The notes beneath the pieces were generated by a model, which saw only the letters and a program-made list of their open reading frames with translations, made no database searches and had not been told where the DNA came from. Source: Chitinophaga cymbidii (GTDB lineage Bacteria > Bacteroidota > Bacteroidia > Chitinophagales > Chitinophagaceae). From it: 64,000 nt of DNA. The position numbers and the translations under genes are program-made. Shown one piece after another: positions 48,941 to 57,214 of the stretch. Position 1 is the stretch's first letter. The number at the start of each line of letters is the position of its first letter. The stretch is from NCBI RefSeq assembly GCF_007992715.1, contig NZ_BKAU01000002.1:1-64000 (forward strand), in the 5' to 3' direction.

Positions 48941-49312
48941 TTATTCTTCCGTTGCCTGCTTCACTTCTATCCGCTGCGGGGGCGTATTCAGCTCTTTCAG
49001 TCCCAGTGGCTCAACGGCTTTGCTGACTTCGCTCAGTTTGCTGCGGAACATCAGTTCGCTTTTCACGCTCAGGTATTCCCATTTCAGTTCCCTGATCTCC
49101 CGGCTGAGTTTGTTGATGCGGCGCACTTTCTTTTCGGCGAGGTGGCTGTTGGCGATGTACACCAGGGCCACGACTGCCAGGAAGAGCAGGAAGGGCAGGT
49201 TTTGCGTGATCAACCGGTAGTTGATCCGCAGGCGCCATTCTTTTTTGGGCTCCTGGGGCAGTGTATCCTCAACGGCTTCTTCTTTTATGTCCTTTTCTTC
49301 TTCCTGCAACAC
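48941..49312 (-). CDS. FtsL-like division protein
   Basis: This 123-residue bitopic protein has an acidic cytoplasmic N-terminus, one membrane helix (LPFLLFLAVVALVYIA, about 39-54) and a heptad-like coiled-coil segment (KVRRINKLSREIRELKWEYLSVKSELM). Size, topology and position between rsmH and ftsI fit FtsL, which recruits FtsW/FtsI with FtsQ and FtsB. Sequence similarity to E. coli FtsL is too weak to see. The start is GTG (49312); no ATG is available upstream of the helix. Confidence 0.85.
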   Translation of the reverse strand: MLQEEEKDIKEEAVEDTLPQEPKKEWRLRINYRLITQNLPFLLFLAVVALVYIANSHLAEKKVRRINKLSREIRELKWEYLSVKSELMFRSKLSEVSKAVEPLGLKELNTPPQRIEVKQATEE

Positions 49313-49381
49313 AATACAAGGTTTGAATATTTTTAATGCTTTCGGTAAAACAGGGCAATAGGACGGAAGTAACGTTTGCGG

Positions 49382-50290
49382 CTATATTTTTTCTGCCACC
49401 CGCAATTTTGCGCTTCTGCTACGCGGGTTGGCTTTCAGCTCTGCCGCTGTGGCCGTCACCGGTTTTTTGGTGAGCGGCTTGAACAGCTTTGGCGGGTTTT
49501 CGAAACTGTATGGATTATCGTCCGTGGTCTCGAAGCTGCCCGTTTTCATGTAATTCTTCACCAGCCGGTCTTCCAGGGAGTGGAAGGTGATAACGGCCAG
49601 CTTGCCTCCTGTTTTGAGCGCCTGCTGTGATTGTGTGAGCAGTTCTTTCAGGGCGCCCAGCTCATCATTTACTTCGATGCGGAGGGCCTGGAACACCTGT
49701 GCCAGGTATTTGGCAGGATTGCCTTTTACGATGGGCTGTATGAGTGATTTGAATTCGCCGATGGTGCGTAGCGGATGGGCCTTGCGCAGCTGTACGATGG
49801 TCCTCGCCAGGGTGCGGGAATTGGTGACTTCCCCGTAGTCCTGGAAGAGCCGCAGCAGGTGCTGTTCGGAATAGGTGTGCAGGATGTCCGCCGCCGTGAG
49901 GTCGTTGCGGGTGTCCATGCGCATGTCCAGGTTCCCGTCGAACCGGGTGGAGAATCCCCGCTCACCGGTATCGAACTGGTGGGAGGAAACGCCGAGGTCC
50001 GCCAGCAGGCCGTCTGCTTCCAAAGCTCTGTGGAGCTTGAGGAAACGCTGCAGGTGGCGGAAGTTCTCGCGGACGAAAGTGACCCTGTCGTCCACGATCC
50101 GGTTCCGGTAGGCATCTTCGTCCTGGTCGAATACGATCAGCCGGCCCTGCGGGCCAAGCTGCTCCAGTATGGCGCGGGAATGCCCGCCGCCACCGAAGGT
50201 CGCGTCCACATACGTGCCGTCCGGCCGGATATGCAGATGCTCCACCACTTCACGGAGCAGAACGGGCTGGTGATACTGTGATGCTTCCAT
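49382..50290 (-). CDS. rsmH: 16S rRNA (cytosine-1402-N4)-methyltransferase
   Basis: RsmH methylates N4 of C1402 in 16S rRNA. The 302-residue protein has YHQPVLLREVVEHL near the N-terminus, the SAM motif DATFGGGGHSRAIL near residue 29, FDQDEDA near 54, and LADLGVSSHQFD near 95. The C-terminal KPVTATAAELKANPRSRSAKLRVAEK stretch is a family hallmark. It begins 9 bp after mraZ in the usual dcw position. Confidence 0.98.
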   Translation of the reverse strand: MEASQYHQPVLLREVVEHLHIRPDGTYVDATFGGGGHSRAILEQLGPQGRLIVFDQDEDAYRNRIVDDRVTFVRENFRHLQRFLKLHRALEADGLLADLGVSSHQFDTGERGFSTRFDGNLDMRMDTRNDLTAADILHTYSEQHLLRLFQDYGEVTNSRTLARTIVQLRKAHPLRTIGEFKSLIQPIVKGNPAKYLAQVFQALRIEVNDELGALKELLTQSQQALKTGGKLAVITFHSLEDRLVKNYMKTGSFETTDDNPYSFENPPKLFKPLTKKPVTATAAELKANPRSRSAKLRVAEKI

Positions 50291-50299
50291 ACGCCCGTT

Positions 50300-50767
50300 T
50301 TACAATCCAAGGTTTGGCAGATCGCCGGACATAACCTGCTGTGCGAGGCTGCTGAAGGCTTCCGGTGAAAAATTATCAAAGAACTCCTGGTACTTACTTT
50401 TATCCCAAATTTCAATTTTGTTGTTGGCGGACGCGAGCACAATGTCTTTATCCAGCCCCGCATGCGCCATCAGGTTCTTCGGTATGTTGAGCCTGCCGGC
50501 GCTGTCCAGCTCCAGGATGGTGGCACCGTTCAGAAAATAGCGGCGGAATTCCCTAACTTTCGGATCAAAATCATTCAACTTGCTGATCTTTTCCTGGATA
50601 GGCTGCCACTCGTTCATCGGGTACAGTGTCAGGCATTTTTCGAAACCGCGGTTCAGTACGAACTGGTTGCCCGCACTTTCTGCTATCTGCCGTTTAAAAC
50701 CGGCAGGGAGCAGGAAGCGCCCTTTGGCGTCCAGCGTTGCTTCATATTCGCCCAGAAAGCCCGTCAT
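50300..50767 (-). CDS. mraZ: Transcriptional regulator MraZ
   Basis: MraZ is an AbrB-fold DNA-binding protein that controls the dcw cluster. The 155-residue chain has the two tandem MraZ domains: LGEYEATLDAKGRFLLPAGFKRQ at the start, and ILELDSAGRLNIPKNLMAHAG near residue 88. ATG 50767 is chosen because the longer frame would run into the 10-bp repeat array (50801-50830) that resembles its own operator. It is first in the cluster. Confidence 0.97.
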   Translation of the reverse strand: MTGFLGEYEATLDAKGRFLLPAGFKRQIAESAGNQFVLNRGFEKCLTLYPMNEWQPIQEKISKLNDFDPKVREFRRYFLNGATILELDSAGRLNIPKNLMAHAGLDKDIVLASANNKIEIWDKSKYQEFFDNFSPEAFSSLAQQVMSGDLPNLGL

Positions 50768-50800
50768 GTTTCGATTTAATACCTGATTTCCATTTTCTAA

Positions 50801-50830
50801 CACAAAATAACACTTTTTCCCACTTTTAAC
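50801..50830 (-). promoter_or_regulatory. Candidate MraZ operator: three 10-bp repeats
   Basis: On the minus strand the block reads GTTAAAAGTG, GGAAAAAGTG, TTATTTTGTG, with GTG exactly every 10 bp, ending 33 bp before the mraZ start codon. MraZ operators in other bacteria are three or more direct repeats with 10-bp period, AAAGTG-like in mollicutes. Confidence 0.65.
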
Positions 50831-50851
50831 CGAAAAAATGCATTATATATT

Positions 50852-50973
50852 TTTTCCACAGGAGAATTTTGTGTCGTGTACCGGGTTACGGGGCCAACTT
50901 GTGTAATGGGATGTGAATAGAATGGAGGTTTGTGTGGATAAATTGTTGATAGTGAGTGAGAAAATGTTGATAA
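50852..50973. promoter_or_regulatory. Cluster of DnaA-box-like 9-mers
   Basis: TTTTCCACA (50852, plus), TTATCCACA (50941-50933, minus; perfect consensus) and TTATCAACA (50973-50965, minus; one mismatch) lie within 122 bp. A weaker CTATCAACA is at 50952-50944. Confidence 0.45.
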
Positions 50974-51117
50974 GTCGAGGTGGATTTTAATAGATTGATT
51001 ATCAGCTGATTAATTTTGACGAATTCGCCTTCATCGGCATAAATGCCCCAAACGGTCATTTTTACAAAACTTTAACGGCTCCTTTCTTCCTCATTATCAA
51101 TATTTGCTTTTAATTCG

Positions 51118-51125
51118 TACCTTTG
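51118..51125 (+). promoter_or_regulatory. -7 element of the bamD operon
   Basis: TACCTTTG matches the TAnnTTTG consensus, 12 bp before the bamD start. No TTTG is present at 19 bp upstream. Confidence 0.5.
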
Positions 51126-51137
51126 CGATTCTTTTTT

Positions 51138-51971
51138 ATGAGGAAAATTCTCTTATACACGGGCCTTTTGGCGATTTTGGTCAGCGCAGCATCCTGCAAC
51201 CGGGAACTCCGGCGCATAGAAAAAAGCAATGACCTGGAAAAGAAACTGGCGTACGCAGACAAGATGTACGAAAAGAAAAAGTACCAGATGGCGCAAACGC
51301 TGTATGAGGAGCTGATCCCCATTTTCAAGGGTACCGAGAAGTTTGAGGGGCTATATTATAAATATGCCTATTGCTCTTTCTACCTGAAAGACTATACGCA
51401 GGCCGGCTTCCACTTCAAGAACTACCTGGAAGCGCTGCCAAGCAGCCCCCGCGCCATGGAGATCGACTACCAGCAGGCATATTGCTACTACAAGCTTTCT
51501 CCCAAAGTGCCGTTGGACCAGACCAACACCATGAAGGCGATCGCCTCCATGCAAACATTCATCAACTCTTACCCGAATTCGGAAAAAACCGCGGAAGCCA
51601 ATGTGATCATTGAGCTGCTGCGCAAGAAGCTGGAACAGAAAGATTATAACGCCGCCGAACTGTATTACAACCTCGGGCATTATAAATCCGCCGGTGTTTC
51701 CTTCAAAAGCCTGATGAGGGCCTACCCGGATTCCGATAAAAGCGACAGCTACAAGTACATGGCCATCAAAGCCTATTACCTGTATGCCAAGAACAGCATC
51801 CTGCCCAGGCAAAAGGAACGTTACGAAACCGTGGTGAATGAATACCTGGAGTTCTCGGACCGCTATCCTTCCAGCAAATTGAAGGATGATGCCGAAAAAT
51901 ATTATAACTTAGCAAAAAATAACATTAAATCCCTGGAAAATGAGCAAACTAAAGAGAAGTCTATCCAGTAG
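51138..51971 (+). CDS. bamD: Outer-membrane assembly lipoprotein BamD
   Basis: BamD is the TPR lipoprotein of the BAM complex that folds beta-barrel proteins into the outer membrane. The 277-residue chain has a lipobox (VSAASC, Cys20) and about five TPR motifs (e.g. KKYQMAQTLYEELIPIFKG, near residue 48; GLYYKYAYCSFYLKDYTQA, near 71). ATG 51138 is used; an upstream TTG lies in the promoter. Its last 32 bp overlap the rpoZ-like gene. Confidence 0.94.
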   Translation: MRKILLYTGLLAILVSAASCNRELRRIEKSNDLEKKLAYADKMYEKKKYQMAQTLYEELIPIFKGTEKFEGLYYKYAYCSFYLKDYTQAGFHFKNYLEALPSSPRAMEIDYQQAYCYYKLSPKVPLDQTNTMKAIASMQTFINSYPNSEKTAEANVIIELLRKKLEQKDYNAAELYYNLGHYKSAGVSFKSLMRAYPDSDKSDSYKYMAIKAYYLYAKNSILPRQKERYETVVNEYLEFSDRYPSSKLKDDAEKYYNLAKNNIKSLENEQTKEKSIQ

Positions 51972-52281
51972 CATCAATCCCTGGGTAGAAACCAGGAATA
52001 CCACCGATATCAAGAACAGGACCGGTAACCTGTATGAGTCCATTGCCATTATTGCCAAAAGGGCAAACCAGATCAATATCACCGTAAAGGAAGAACTGCA
52101 TTCCAAACTGGAAGAGTTCGCCAGCCATACGGACAACCTGGAAGAAGTGCATGAGAACAAGGAGCAGATCGAGATCTCCCGTTTTTACGAAAGACTGGCC
52201 AATTCTGCTATCCAGGCTACCAATGAGTTCCTGGACAACAAGATCTATTTCCGTAAGAATGACGATGATCTGTATAGCTGA
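51940..52281 (+). CDS. rpoZ: RNA polymerase omega subunit (Bacteroidota type)
   Basis: This 113-residue protein is the Rpb6/omega-type subunit of RNA polymerase, which stabilises the beta-prime subunit. The family core is TGNLYESIAIIAKRANQI near residue 28, and RFYERLANSAIQATNEFLDNK follows near 80. It differs enough from E. coli omega that the family is recognised mainly by this core and by its fixed place between bamD and coaBC in this phylum. It overlaps bamD by 32 bp, suggesting translational coupling. Confidence 0.88.
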   Translation: MSKLKRSLSSSINPWVETRNTTDIKNRTGNLYESIAIIAKRANQINITVKEELHSKLEEFASHTDNLEEVHENKEQIEISRFYERLANSAIQATNEFLDNKIYFRKNDDDLYS

Positions 52282-52308
52282 TCTCGTTACAAAATACTAA
52301 CTTCATAG

Positions 52309-52337
52309 CGGCAGAATGTTTCAATTCTGCCGTTTTT
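52309..52337 (+). terminator. Terminator after rpoZ
   Basis: A 9-bp stem CGGCAGAAT/ATTCTGCCG (52309-52332) with 6-nt loop is followed by five T residues. It lies only 11 bp before the coaBC start, so some read-through or a promoter inside it would be needed. Confidence 0.85.
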
Positions 52338-52347
52338 GTTTGTCCGC

Positions 52348-53583
52348 ATGTTACAAGGGAAAAAAATTCTATTGGGAGTTACCGGCAGCATCGCCGCTTA
52401 CAAGGCGGCCCTGCTTGTGCGCCTGCTGGTAAAGGAAGGGGCGGAAGTAAAGGTGATGATGACGCCGGCCGCCTGTGATTTTATCACACCGCTTACGTTA
52501 TCCACCCTGTCGAAACACGAAGTAGGCGTGCACGTCAGCGAGAACGGCAACTGGAGCAACCATGTGATGCTCGGGCGCTGGGCTGATGTTATGCTGATCG
52601 CGCCCGCTTCAGTGAATACCATTGCCAAGATGGCCAACGGCATTTGCGACAACCTGCTGCTGGCCGTATATCTTTCCGCCACCTGTCCCGTGCTCTTCGC
52701 TCCGGCGATGGATGAGGACATGTGGCTGCATCCCGCTACCAAAGCTAATGTTGCGAAGCTGCTGTCATACGGTCACCGGCAATTGCCCGTGCATAAAGGG
52801 GAACTGGCCAGCGGCCTGTTTGGTGAAGGGAGGATGGCGGAACCGGAATCTATTGTGGCGTATGTGAGTGAGTTTCTGGCGGGTGCAGCGGCATCCGGCG
52901 GTCATTCCGGTACGCCTGTAACCGGCAAGCCCCTGTCGGGCAAAACAGCGCTCGTGTCCGCCGGTCCCACCCAGGAACCGATAGACCCCGTGCGCTTTAT
53001 CAGCAATCATTCCAGCGGTAAAATGGGCATCGCGCTGGCGGAAGCGCTGGCGGAAGCGGGTGCCAACGTGCAGCTCGTGCTCGGTCCCACCCCGCTTTCC
53101 ACAACGCATAGCGGCATCACCACCACCCGCGTGATAACCGCGGCAGAAATGTACGAGCGTTGCATGGAACATGCCGCTGCCGCGGATATCCTCGTAATGG
53201 CCGCGGCTGTAGCAGACTATCGCCCGCGTAAAGTGGCGGACATCAAGATCAAGAAAAAGGACGATGAAATGAGCATCGAGCTGGAAAAGACTGCGGACAT
53301 TGCCCGCACGCTGGGCGCGCAGAAAAAGAACGGCCAACTGCTCATCGGCTTTTCCCTTGAAACCAACAACGAACGCGAATATGCGTTAAAGAAATTAAAG
53401 GACAAGCATCTGGACATGGTGGTGCTCAACTCGCTCAACGATGCGGGCGCCGGCTTTTTCCATGATACCAATAAAGTGACGCTGCTGTCGCCCGACGGAA
53501 AGGAAAAGGCGCTTCCCCTGTTATCCAAGCAGGAGGTGGCGCGTAATATAGTTCTGGCAATAATCGATCTGCAACATGCTTAA
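52348..53583 (+). CDS. coaBC: Bifunctional phosphopantothenoylcysteine decarboxylase/synthetase
   Basis: CoaBC joins cysteine to 4'-phosphopantothenate and decarboxylates the product in CoA synthesis. The 411-residue protein has the CoaC flavodoxin-like domain first (GVTGSIAAYKA near 10; His72 in WSNHVML) and CoaB from about 190 (SAGPTQEPIDPVRFISNHSSGKMG near 206). The CoaC active site is unusual against the E. coli enzyme: PAMN reads PAMD (Asp122), and the flap Cys is Ser155 in ELASGLFGEGRM. ATG 52348 is used. Its stop overlaps the next start by 8 bp. Confidence 0.96.
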   Translation: MLQGKKILLGVTGSIAAYKAALLVRLLVKEGAEVKVMMTPAACDFITPLTLSTLSKHEVGVHVSENGNWSNHVMLGRWADVMLIAPASVNTIAKMANGICDNLLLAVYLSATCPVLFAPAMDEDMWLHPATKANVAKLLSYGHRQLPVHKGELASGLFGEGRMAEPESIVAYVSEFLAGAAASGGHSGTPVTGKPLSGKTALVSAGPTQEPIDPVRFISNHSSGKMGIALAEALAEAGANVQLVLGPTPLSTTHSGITTTRVITAAEMYERCMEHAAAADILVMAAAVADYRPRKVADIKIKKKDDEMSIELEKTADIARTLGAQKKNGQLLIGFSLETNNEREYALKKLKDKHLDMVVLNSLNDAGAGFFHDTNKVTLLSPDGKEKALPLLSKQEVARNIVLAIIDLQHA

Positions 53584-54505
53584 ACATATCCGCATCCTGC
53601 TGCTATCCTCCCTCTGCCTGGTTTTTGTTTCATCCGCCCATGCACAGGAATTACGGGCCAATGTATCCGTTCAGGCCGGCCCGAAACTCAGCACGGGCAC
53701 CGACAGAAAAGTACTGACCACCCTGCAGACCGCGCTATCGGAGTTCATCAACAACCGTCGCTGGTCAGACGATGCATTTACGCCGGCGGAGCGCATCGAA
53801 TGCAACTTCCTGCTGAATATCACGGACGCGCCGGGCAATAATACGTACAAGGCTACGCTCACCATACAGGCCACCCGCCCGGTGTTCAACGCCAGCTACA
53901 ATTCCAGCCTGCTGAATACGCAGGACCCGAACATCGTGTTCAAATACGTAGAGTTCCAGCCGCTGGAATTCAATGAGCAAAGGATCGTGGGCAATGATCC
54001 GCTGGTATCCAATCTTACCGCCACCATCGCCTATTATATTTATATCATCCTGGGAATGGATTATGATTCCTTTTCGCCCCGCGGCGGCGATCCCTATTTT
54101 AAAAAGGCGCTCAACGTAGTGAACAATGCGCCGGATGGCAGGGATATTGCGGGATGGAAAGCCTTTGAAGGCAACCGGAACCGCTACTGGCTGCAGGACA
54201 ACCTGCTGAATGTAAAGTTCAGCCGCTTTCACGATGTGATGTACCAGTATCACCGCATGGGGCTGGACCAGATGTATGAGGATGTGAGCAAGGGAAGGGC
54301 GGCTATTGTGAATTGCCTCAACATGCTCATGGCCATCCATGAAGATGTGCCTAACTCCATGCTGATGCAGGTCTTCTTCAATGCCAAAAGCGATGAGCTG
54401 CTGAAGATTTTCAGTGCCGCGCCGCCGCAGGAAAAAGCCCGGGCCGCGCAGATGATGGCGCAGCTGGATGTGCCCAATGCCAATAAATATCAGCAACTAC
54501 GATAA
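53576..54505 (+). CDS. DUF4835 family protein (PorD-like)
   Basis: This 309-residue protein has a signal peptide (cleavage after AHAQ, about residue 23) and a soluble mature domain with motifs ANVSVQAGPKLSTGTDRKV near 27, IECNFLLNITDAPGNNTYKATLTIQ near 78 and YYIYIILGMDYDSFSPRGGDPYFKKA near 157. These match the DUF4835 family, whose members are annotated in some genomes as type IX secretion protein PorD. Its start overlaps coaBC by 8 bp, a neighbourhood conserved in the phylum. The exact role is not established from sequence. Confidence 0.85.
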   Translation: MLKHIRILLLSSLCLVFVSSAHAQELRANVSVQAGPKLSTGTDRKVLTTLQTALSEFINNRRWSDDAFTPAERIECNFLLNITDAPGNNTYKATLTIQATRPVFNASYNSSLLNTQDPNIVFKYVEFQPLEFNEQRIVGNDPLVSNLTATIAYYIYIILGMDYDSFSPRGGDPYFKKALNVVNNAPDGRDIAGWKAFEGNRNRYWLQDNLLNVKFSRFHDVMYQYHRMGLDQMYEDVSKGRAAIVNCLNMLMAIHEDVPNSMLMQVFFNAKSDELLKIFSAAPPQEKARAAQMMAQLDVPNANKYQQLR

Positions 54506-54516
54506 AGATTCAACAC

Positions 54517-54969
54517 ATGAAGCGTAAGACAGCGGCGGTACTTTTGTTCGGATTGCTGTTCGCCTGCGGCCAGGCGGACAGGGTGCCGGGAGATGTGCTG
54601 CCAAAAGAAAAGATGCGGGATATTTTGCTCGATATGAACTTCGCGGACGTATACGGCCGGGAGCAGATGGATACCGTGCGTATCGCCGATTCCATCCGCG
54701 AACAGAATGTAAAGCGGTATTACGTGCAGATATTGCAGATACACGGCGTGACAAGGGAGGAATTCATGCGCAGCTACCGCTTCTATGAAGGCCACCCGGA
54801 CAGGCTGGAAGAAGTGTACAAGGCCATGCAGGAGGTGCTGGCCAGGAAAAAAGCTGTGATAGATTCGCTGGAACGTGCAAAAATAGACGCGCTCACGGTG
54901 AAGGACCCGGTGACGAAAGATACCACGCGCTGGCCCAACAAGGATATCCGGAAATTGATTTTACCCTAG
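54517..54969 (+). CDS. DUF4296 lipoprotein
   Basis: The 150-residue protein has a lipobox (LLFACG, Cys17) followed by a small all-helical domain (LPKEKMRDILLDMNFADVYGR near 28; YYVQILQIHGVTREEFMRSYRFYEGHPDRL near 68) matching DUF4296, a Bacteroidota family without known function. It lies 11 bp after the DUF4835 gene and 35 bp before scoA, so it is probably in the same transcript. Confidence 0.82.
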   Translation: MKRKTAAVLLFGLLFACGQADRVPGDVLPKEKMRDILLDMNFADVYGREQMDTVRIADSIREQNVKRYYVQILQIHGVTREEFMRSYRFYEGHPDRLEEVYKAMQEVLARKKAVIDSLERAKIDALTVKDPVTKDTTRWPNKDIRKLILP

Positions 54970-55004
54970 TATAATTCGAACACCAGAACAAGAAAATTAC
55001 ACGG

Positions 55005-55697
55005 ATGAAAAAAGTAGTAGCAAACGCGGATGCTGCGGTGGCGGACATTCCGAACGGCGCCACGTTGATGCTCGGAGGCTTCGGCCTTTGCGGCATCCCG
55101 GAGAACTGCATCTCCGCGCTGGTACGCAAAGGCGTACATTCCCTCACTTGTATTTCCAATAACGCCGGCGTAGATGATTTCGGGCTCGGGCTTTTGCTGC
55201 AGACGCGGCAGATCAAAAAGATGATGTCGTCTTACGTGGGAGAGAACGCCGAATTTGAACGGCAGCTGTTGTCCGGCGAGCTGGAAGTGGACCTGATCCC
55301 GCAGGGTACGCTGGCTACCCGTATCCAGATGGCCGGTATGGGCATCCCCGCTTTCTTCACACCGGCAGGATATGGCACCGAGATCGCCGAAGGCAAGGAA
55401 ACCAGGAACTTTAACGGGAAGGATTACCTGATGGAACTGGCGCTGCATGCGGACTTCGCCCTGCTGAAAGCCTGGAAGGGCGATACGATGGGCAATCTTG
55501 TTTTCCGCAAGACGACCCGCAACTTCAGCACGTCCATGGCGAAGGCGGGTAACATCACCATCGTGGAAGTGGAGCACCTGGTGCAGCCGGGAGAGCTGGA
55601 CCCCGACCAGGTACATGTGCCGGGCATTTACGTGCACCGCATCTTCCAGGGAAACAATTATGAAAAGCGCATCGAGCGTAAAACCGTTAAAATCTGA
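55005..55697 (+). CDS. scoA: 3-oxoacid CoA-transferase subunit A
   Basis: Subunit A of succinyl-CoA:3-ketoacid CoA-transferase, which activates acetoacetate (ketone body use). The 230-residue protein has [13 protein letters not shown] near residue 25, the [14 protein letters not shown] segment near 53, and [13 protein letters not shown] near 164. It is followed by scoB after 4 bp. A related specificity (butyrate-acetoacetate) cannot be excluded by sequence alone. Confidence 0.95.
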   Translation: MKKVVANADAAVADIPNGATLMLGGFGLCGIPENCISALVRKGVHSLTCISNNAGVDDFGLGLLLQTRQIKKMMSSYVGENAEFERQLLSGELEVDLIPQGTLATRIQMAGMGIPAFFTPAGYGTEIAEGKETRNFNGKDYLMELALHADFALLKAWKGDTMGNLVFRKTTRNFSTSMAKAGNITIVEVEHLVQPGELDPDQVHVPGIYVHRIFQGNNYEKRIERKTVKI

Positions 55698-55701
55698 TCT
55701 T

Positions 55702-56358
55702 ATGGCCCTCGACAAATATGGAATCGCCAAACGCATTGCACAGGAGCTGCAGGATGGCATGTATGTAAACCTGGGTATCGGCATACCCACGCTGGTGTCC
55801 AATTTCGTTCCCGCCGGCATCTCTATCATGCTGCAATCGGAGAACGGCATGCTGGGCATGGGCCCTTATCCTTCGGAGGAAGATATCGACGGAGACCTCA
55901 TCAACGCCGGCAAGGAAACGGTGACCGTGCTGCCCGGCGGATCATTCTTCGATTCCGCGGAAAGCTTCGGCATGATACGTGCGGGTAAGGTAGACCTTAC
56001 CGTACTGGGCGCCATGGAAGTTTCCGACACCGGCGACATCGCCAACTGGAAAATTCCCGGCAAAATGGTGAAAGGCATGGGCGGCGCCATGGACCTCGTG
56101 GCCTCCGCGCGCAACATCATCGTAGCCATGATGCACACCAATCCCAAAGGCGAGAGCAAGCTGCTGCCGCAATGTTCACTGCCGTTAACGGGCGTGCGCT
56201 GTGTGAAGAAGATCGTTACCGAACTGGCTGCGCTGGAGGTAACGCCGCAGGGGTTCCGCCTGCTGGAAAGGGCGCCGGGCGTAAGCGTGGAAGAGATACG
56301 CTCCAAAACCGCCGGCCGCCTGATCGTTGACGGTGACGTGCCCGAAATGGTATTATAA
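55702..56358 (+). CDS. scoB: 3-oxoacid CoA-transferase subunit B
   Basis: Subunit B carries the catalytic glutamate that forms the CoA thioester. The 218-residue protein has [16 protein letters not shown] near residue 22, the catalytic motif SENGMLG with Glu47, and [12 protein letters not shown] near residue 130. The open frame extends upstream inside scoA, but ATG 55702 gives the standard [13 protein letters not shown] start. It pairs with scoA in one transcript. Confidence 0.96.
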   Translation: MALDKYGIAKRIAQELQDGMYVNLGIGIPTLVSNFVPAGISIMLQSENGMLGMGPYPSEEDIDGDLINAGKETVTVLPGGSFFDSAESFGMIRAGKVDLTVLGAMEVSDTGDIANWKIPGKMVKGMGGAMDLVASARNIIVAMMHTNPKGESKLLPQCSLPLTGVRCVKKIVTELAALEVTPQGFRLLERAPGVSVEEIRSKTAGRLIVDGDVPEMVL

Positions 56359-56373
56359 TTCGTAACTTACAAT

Positions 56374-57204
56374 ATGCAATTGTGTTATAACGGAAAAATC
56401 ATGGCGGGTGATAAGCCATTGCTGACCGTGGATAACCGCAGTTTCCGGTATGGCGATGGATGTTTCGAGACCATGAAAGTGTACCAGGGGCAACTGTTGT
56501 TGGCGGACCTTCACTTTGAAAGGCTGATAGCCAGTATGCATATCCTGCATTTTCACATTCCCGCGCACTTTACAAAAGAATATTTTACGGGGCTCATCCT
56601 GGAGCTTTGCCGTGAGAACGGCGTGAGCCAGCTGGCGCGTGTACGCCTCACCGTATGGCGCTCCGGCACCGGGTTCTATGATCCGGTGGACCATCGCCCG
56701 GAATTCCTGATCCAGTGCTGGCGGCTGCCGCGGCATATTTTCGAGTTGAATGACGTGGGCGTTACGCTCGGCGTATTCCCCGACGCCGTGAAGAGCAGCG
56801 ACAAGCTGTCCGCCCTCAAATCCAATAACTGCCTCCCTTACGTGCTGGGCGCGCTGTACGCCAAAGAACACCAGCTCAGCGAAGTGCTGCTGCTGAACCA
56901 GTACGGCCGTGCCGCGGATACCACCATCGCGAATATCTTCATTATAGATGGCAAACGGGTGATCACGCCGCCCAAAACCGAAGGATGCGTATGCGGTGTG
57001 ATGCGGAAACATTTGCTGCAATCCGACTTCCCTTTCAAAGTGGAGGAGCAGCCGCTAACGCTGCGGGATATTGAGCAGGCGGACGAAGTATTCCTGACCA
57101 ACGCGATCTACGGCATCCGCTGGGTGGGGCAGTTCCGCGGTACCAGCTACGGAAACGCCAATACCGCCATTCTCCACGAGCTGCTGCACGAAGCCATGCT
57201 GTAA
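56374..57204 (+). CDS. Class IV aminotransferase
   Basis: This 276-residue PLP enzyme belongs to the fold-type IV family that includes branched-chain aminotransferase, D-amino acid aminotransferase and 4-amino-4-deoxychorismate lyase (PabC). It has NRSFRYGDGCFETMKVYQG near residue 21, the likely PLP-Lys region LSALKSNNCLPYVLGALYAKE near 149 and RAADTTIANIFIIDGKR near residue 178. Length and the active-site loop suggest PabC or a BCAT-like enzyme, but specificity is not decided. It lies 15 bp after scoB. Confidence 0.88.
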   Translation: MQLCYNGKIMAGDKPLLTVDNRSFRYGDGCFETMKVYQGQLLLADLHFERLIASMHILHFHIPAHFTKEYFTGLILELCRENGVSQLARVRLTVWRSGTGFYDPVDHRPEFLIQCWRLPRHIFELNDVGVTLGVFPDAVKSSDKLSALKSNNCLPYVLGALYAKEHQLSEVLLLNQYGRAADTTIANIFIIDGKRVITPPKTEGCVCGVMRKHLLQSDFPFKVEEQPLTLRDIEQADEVFLTNAIYGIRWVGQFRGTSYGNANTAILHELLHEAML

Positions 57205-57214
57205 ACCATGTATT

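Larger units (their letters stand above)
50768..51137. other. 370-bp divergent control region between mraZ and bamD
   Basis: Next to mraZ are three 10-bp-period repeats (50801-50830). Further on are DnaA-box-like 9-mers (50852-50860, 50933-50941, 50965-50973), the palindrome ATCAGCTGAT (51001-51010) abutting a TAATTTTG -7 match (51011-51018), and TACCTTTG (51118-51125) just before bamD. No RNA gene or ORF was recognised. Confidence 0.6.
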
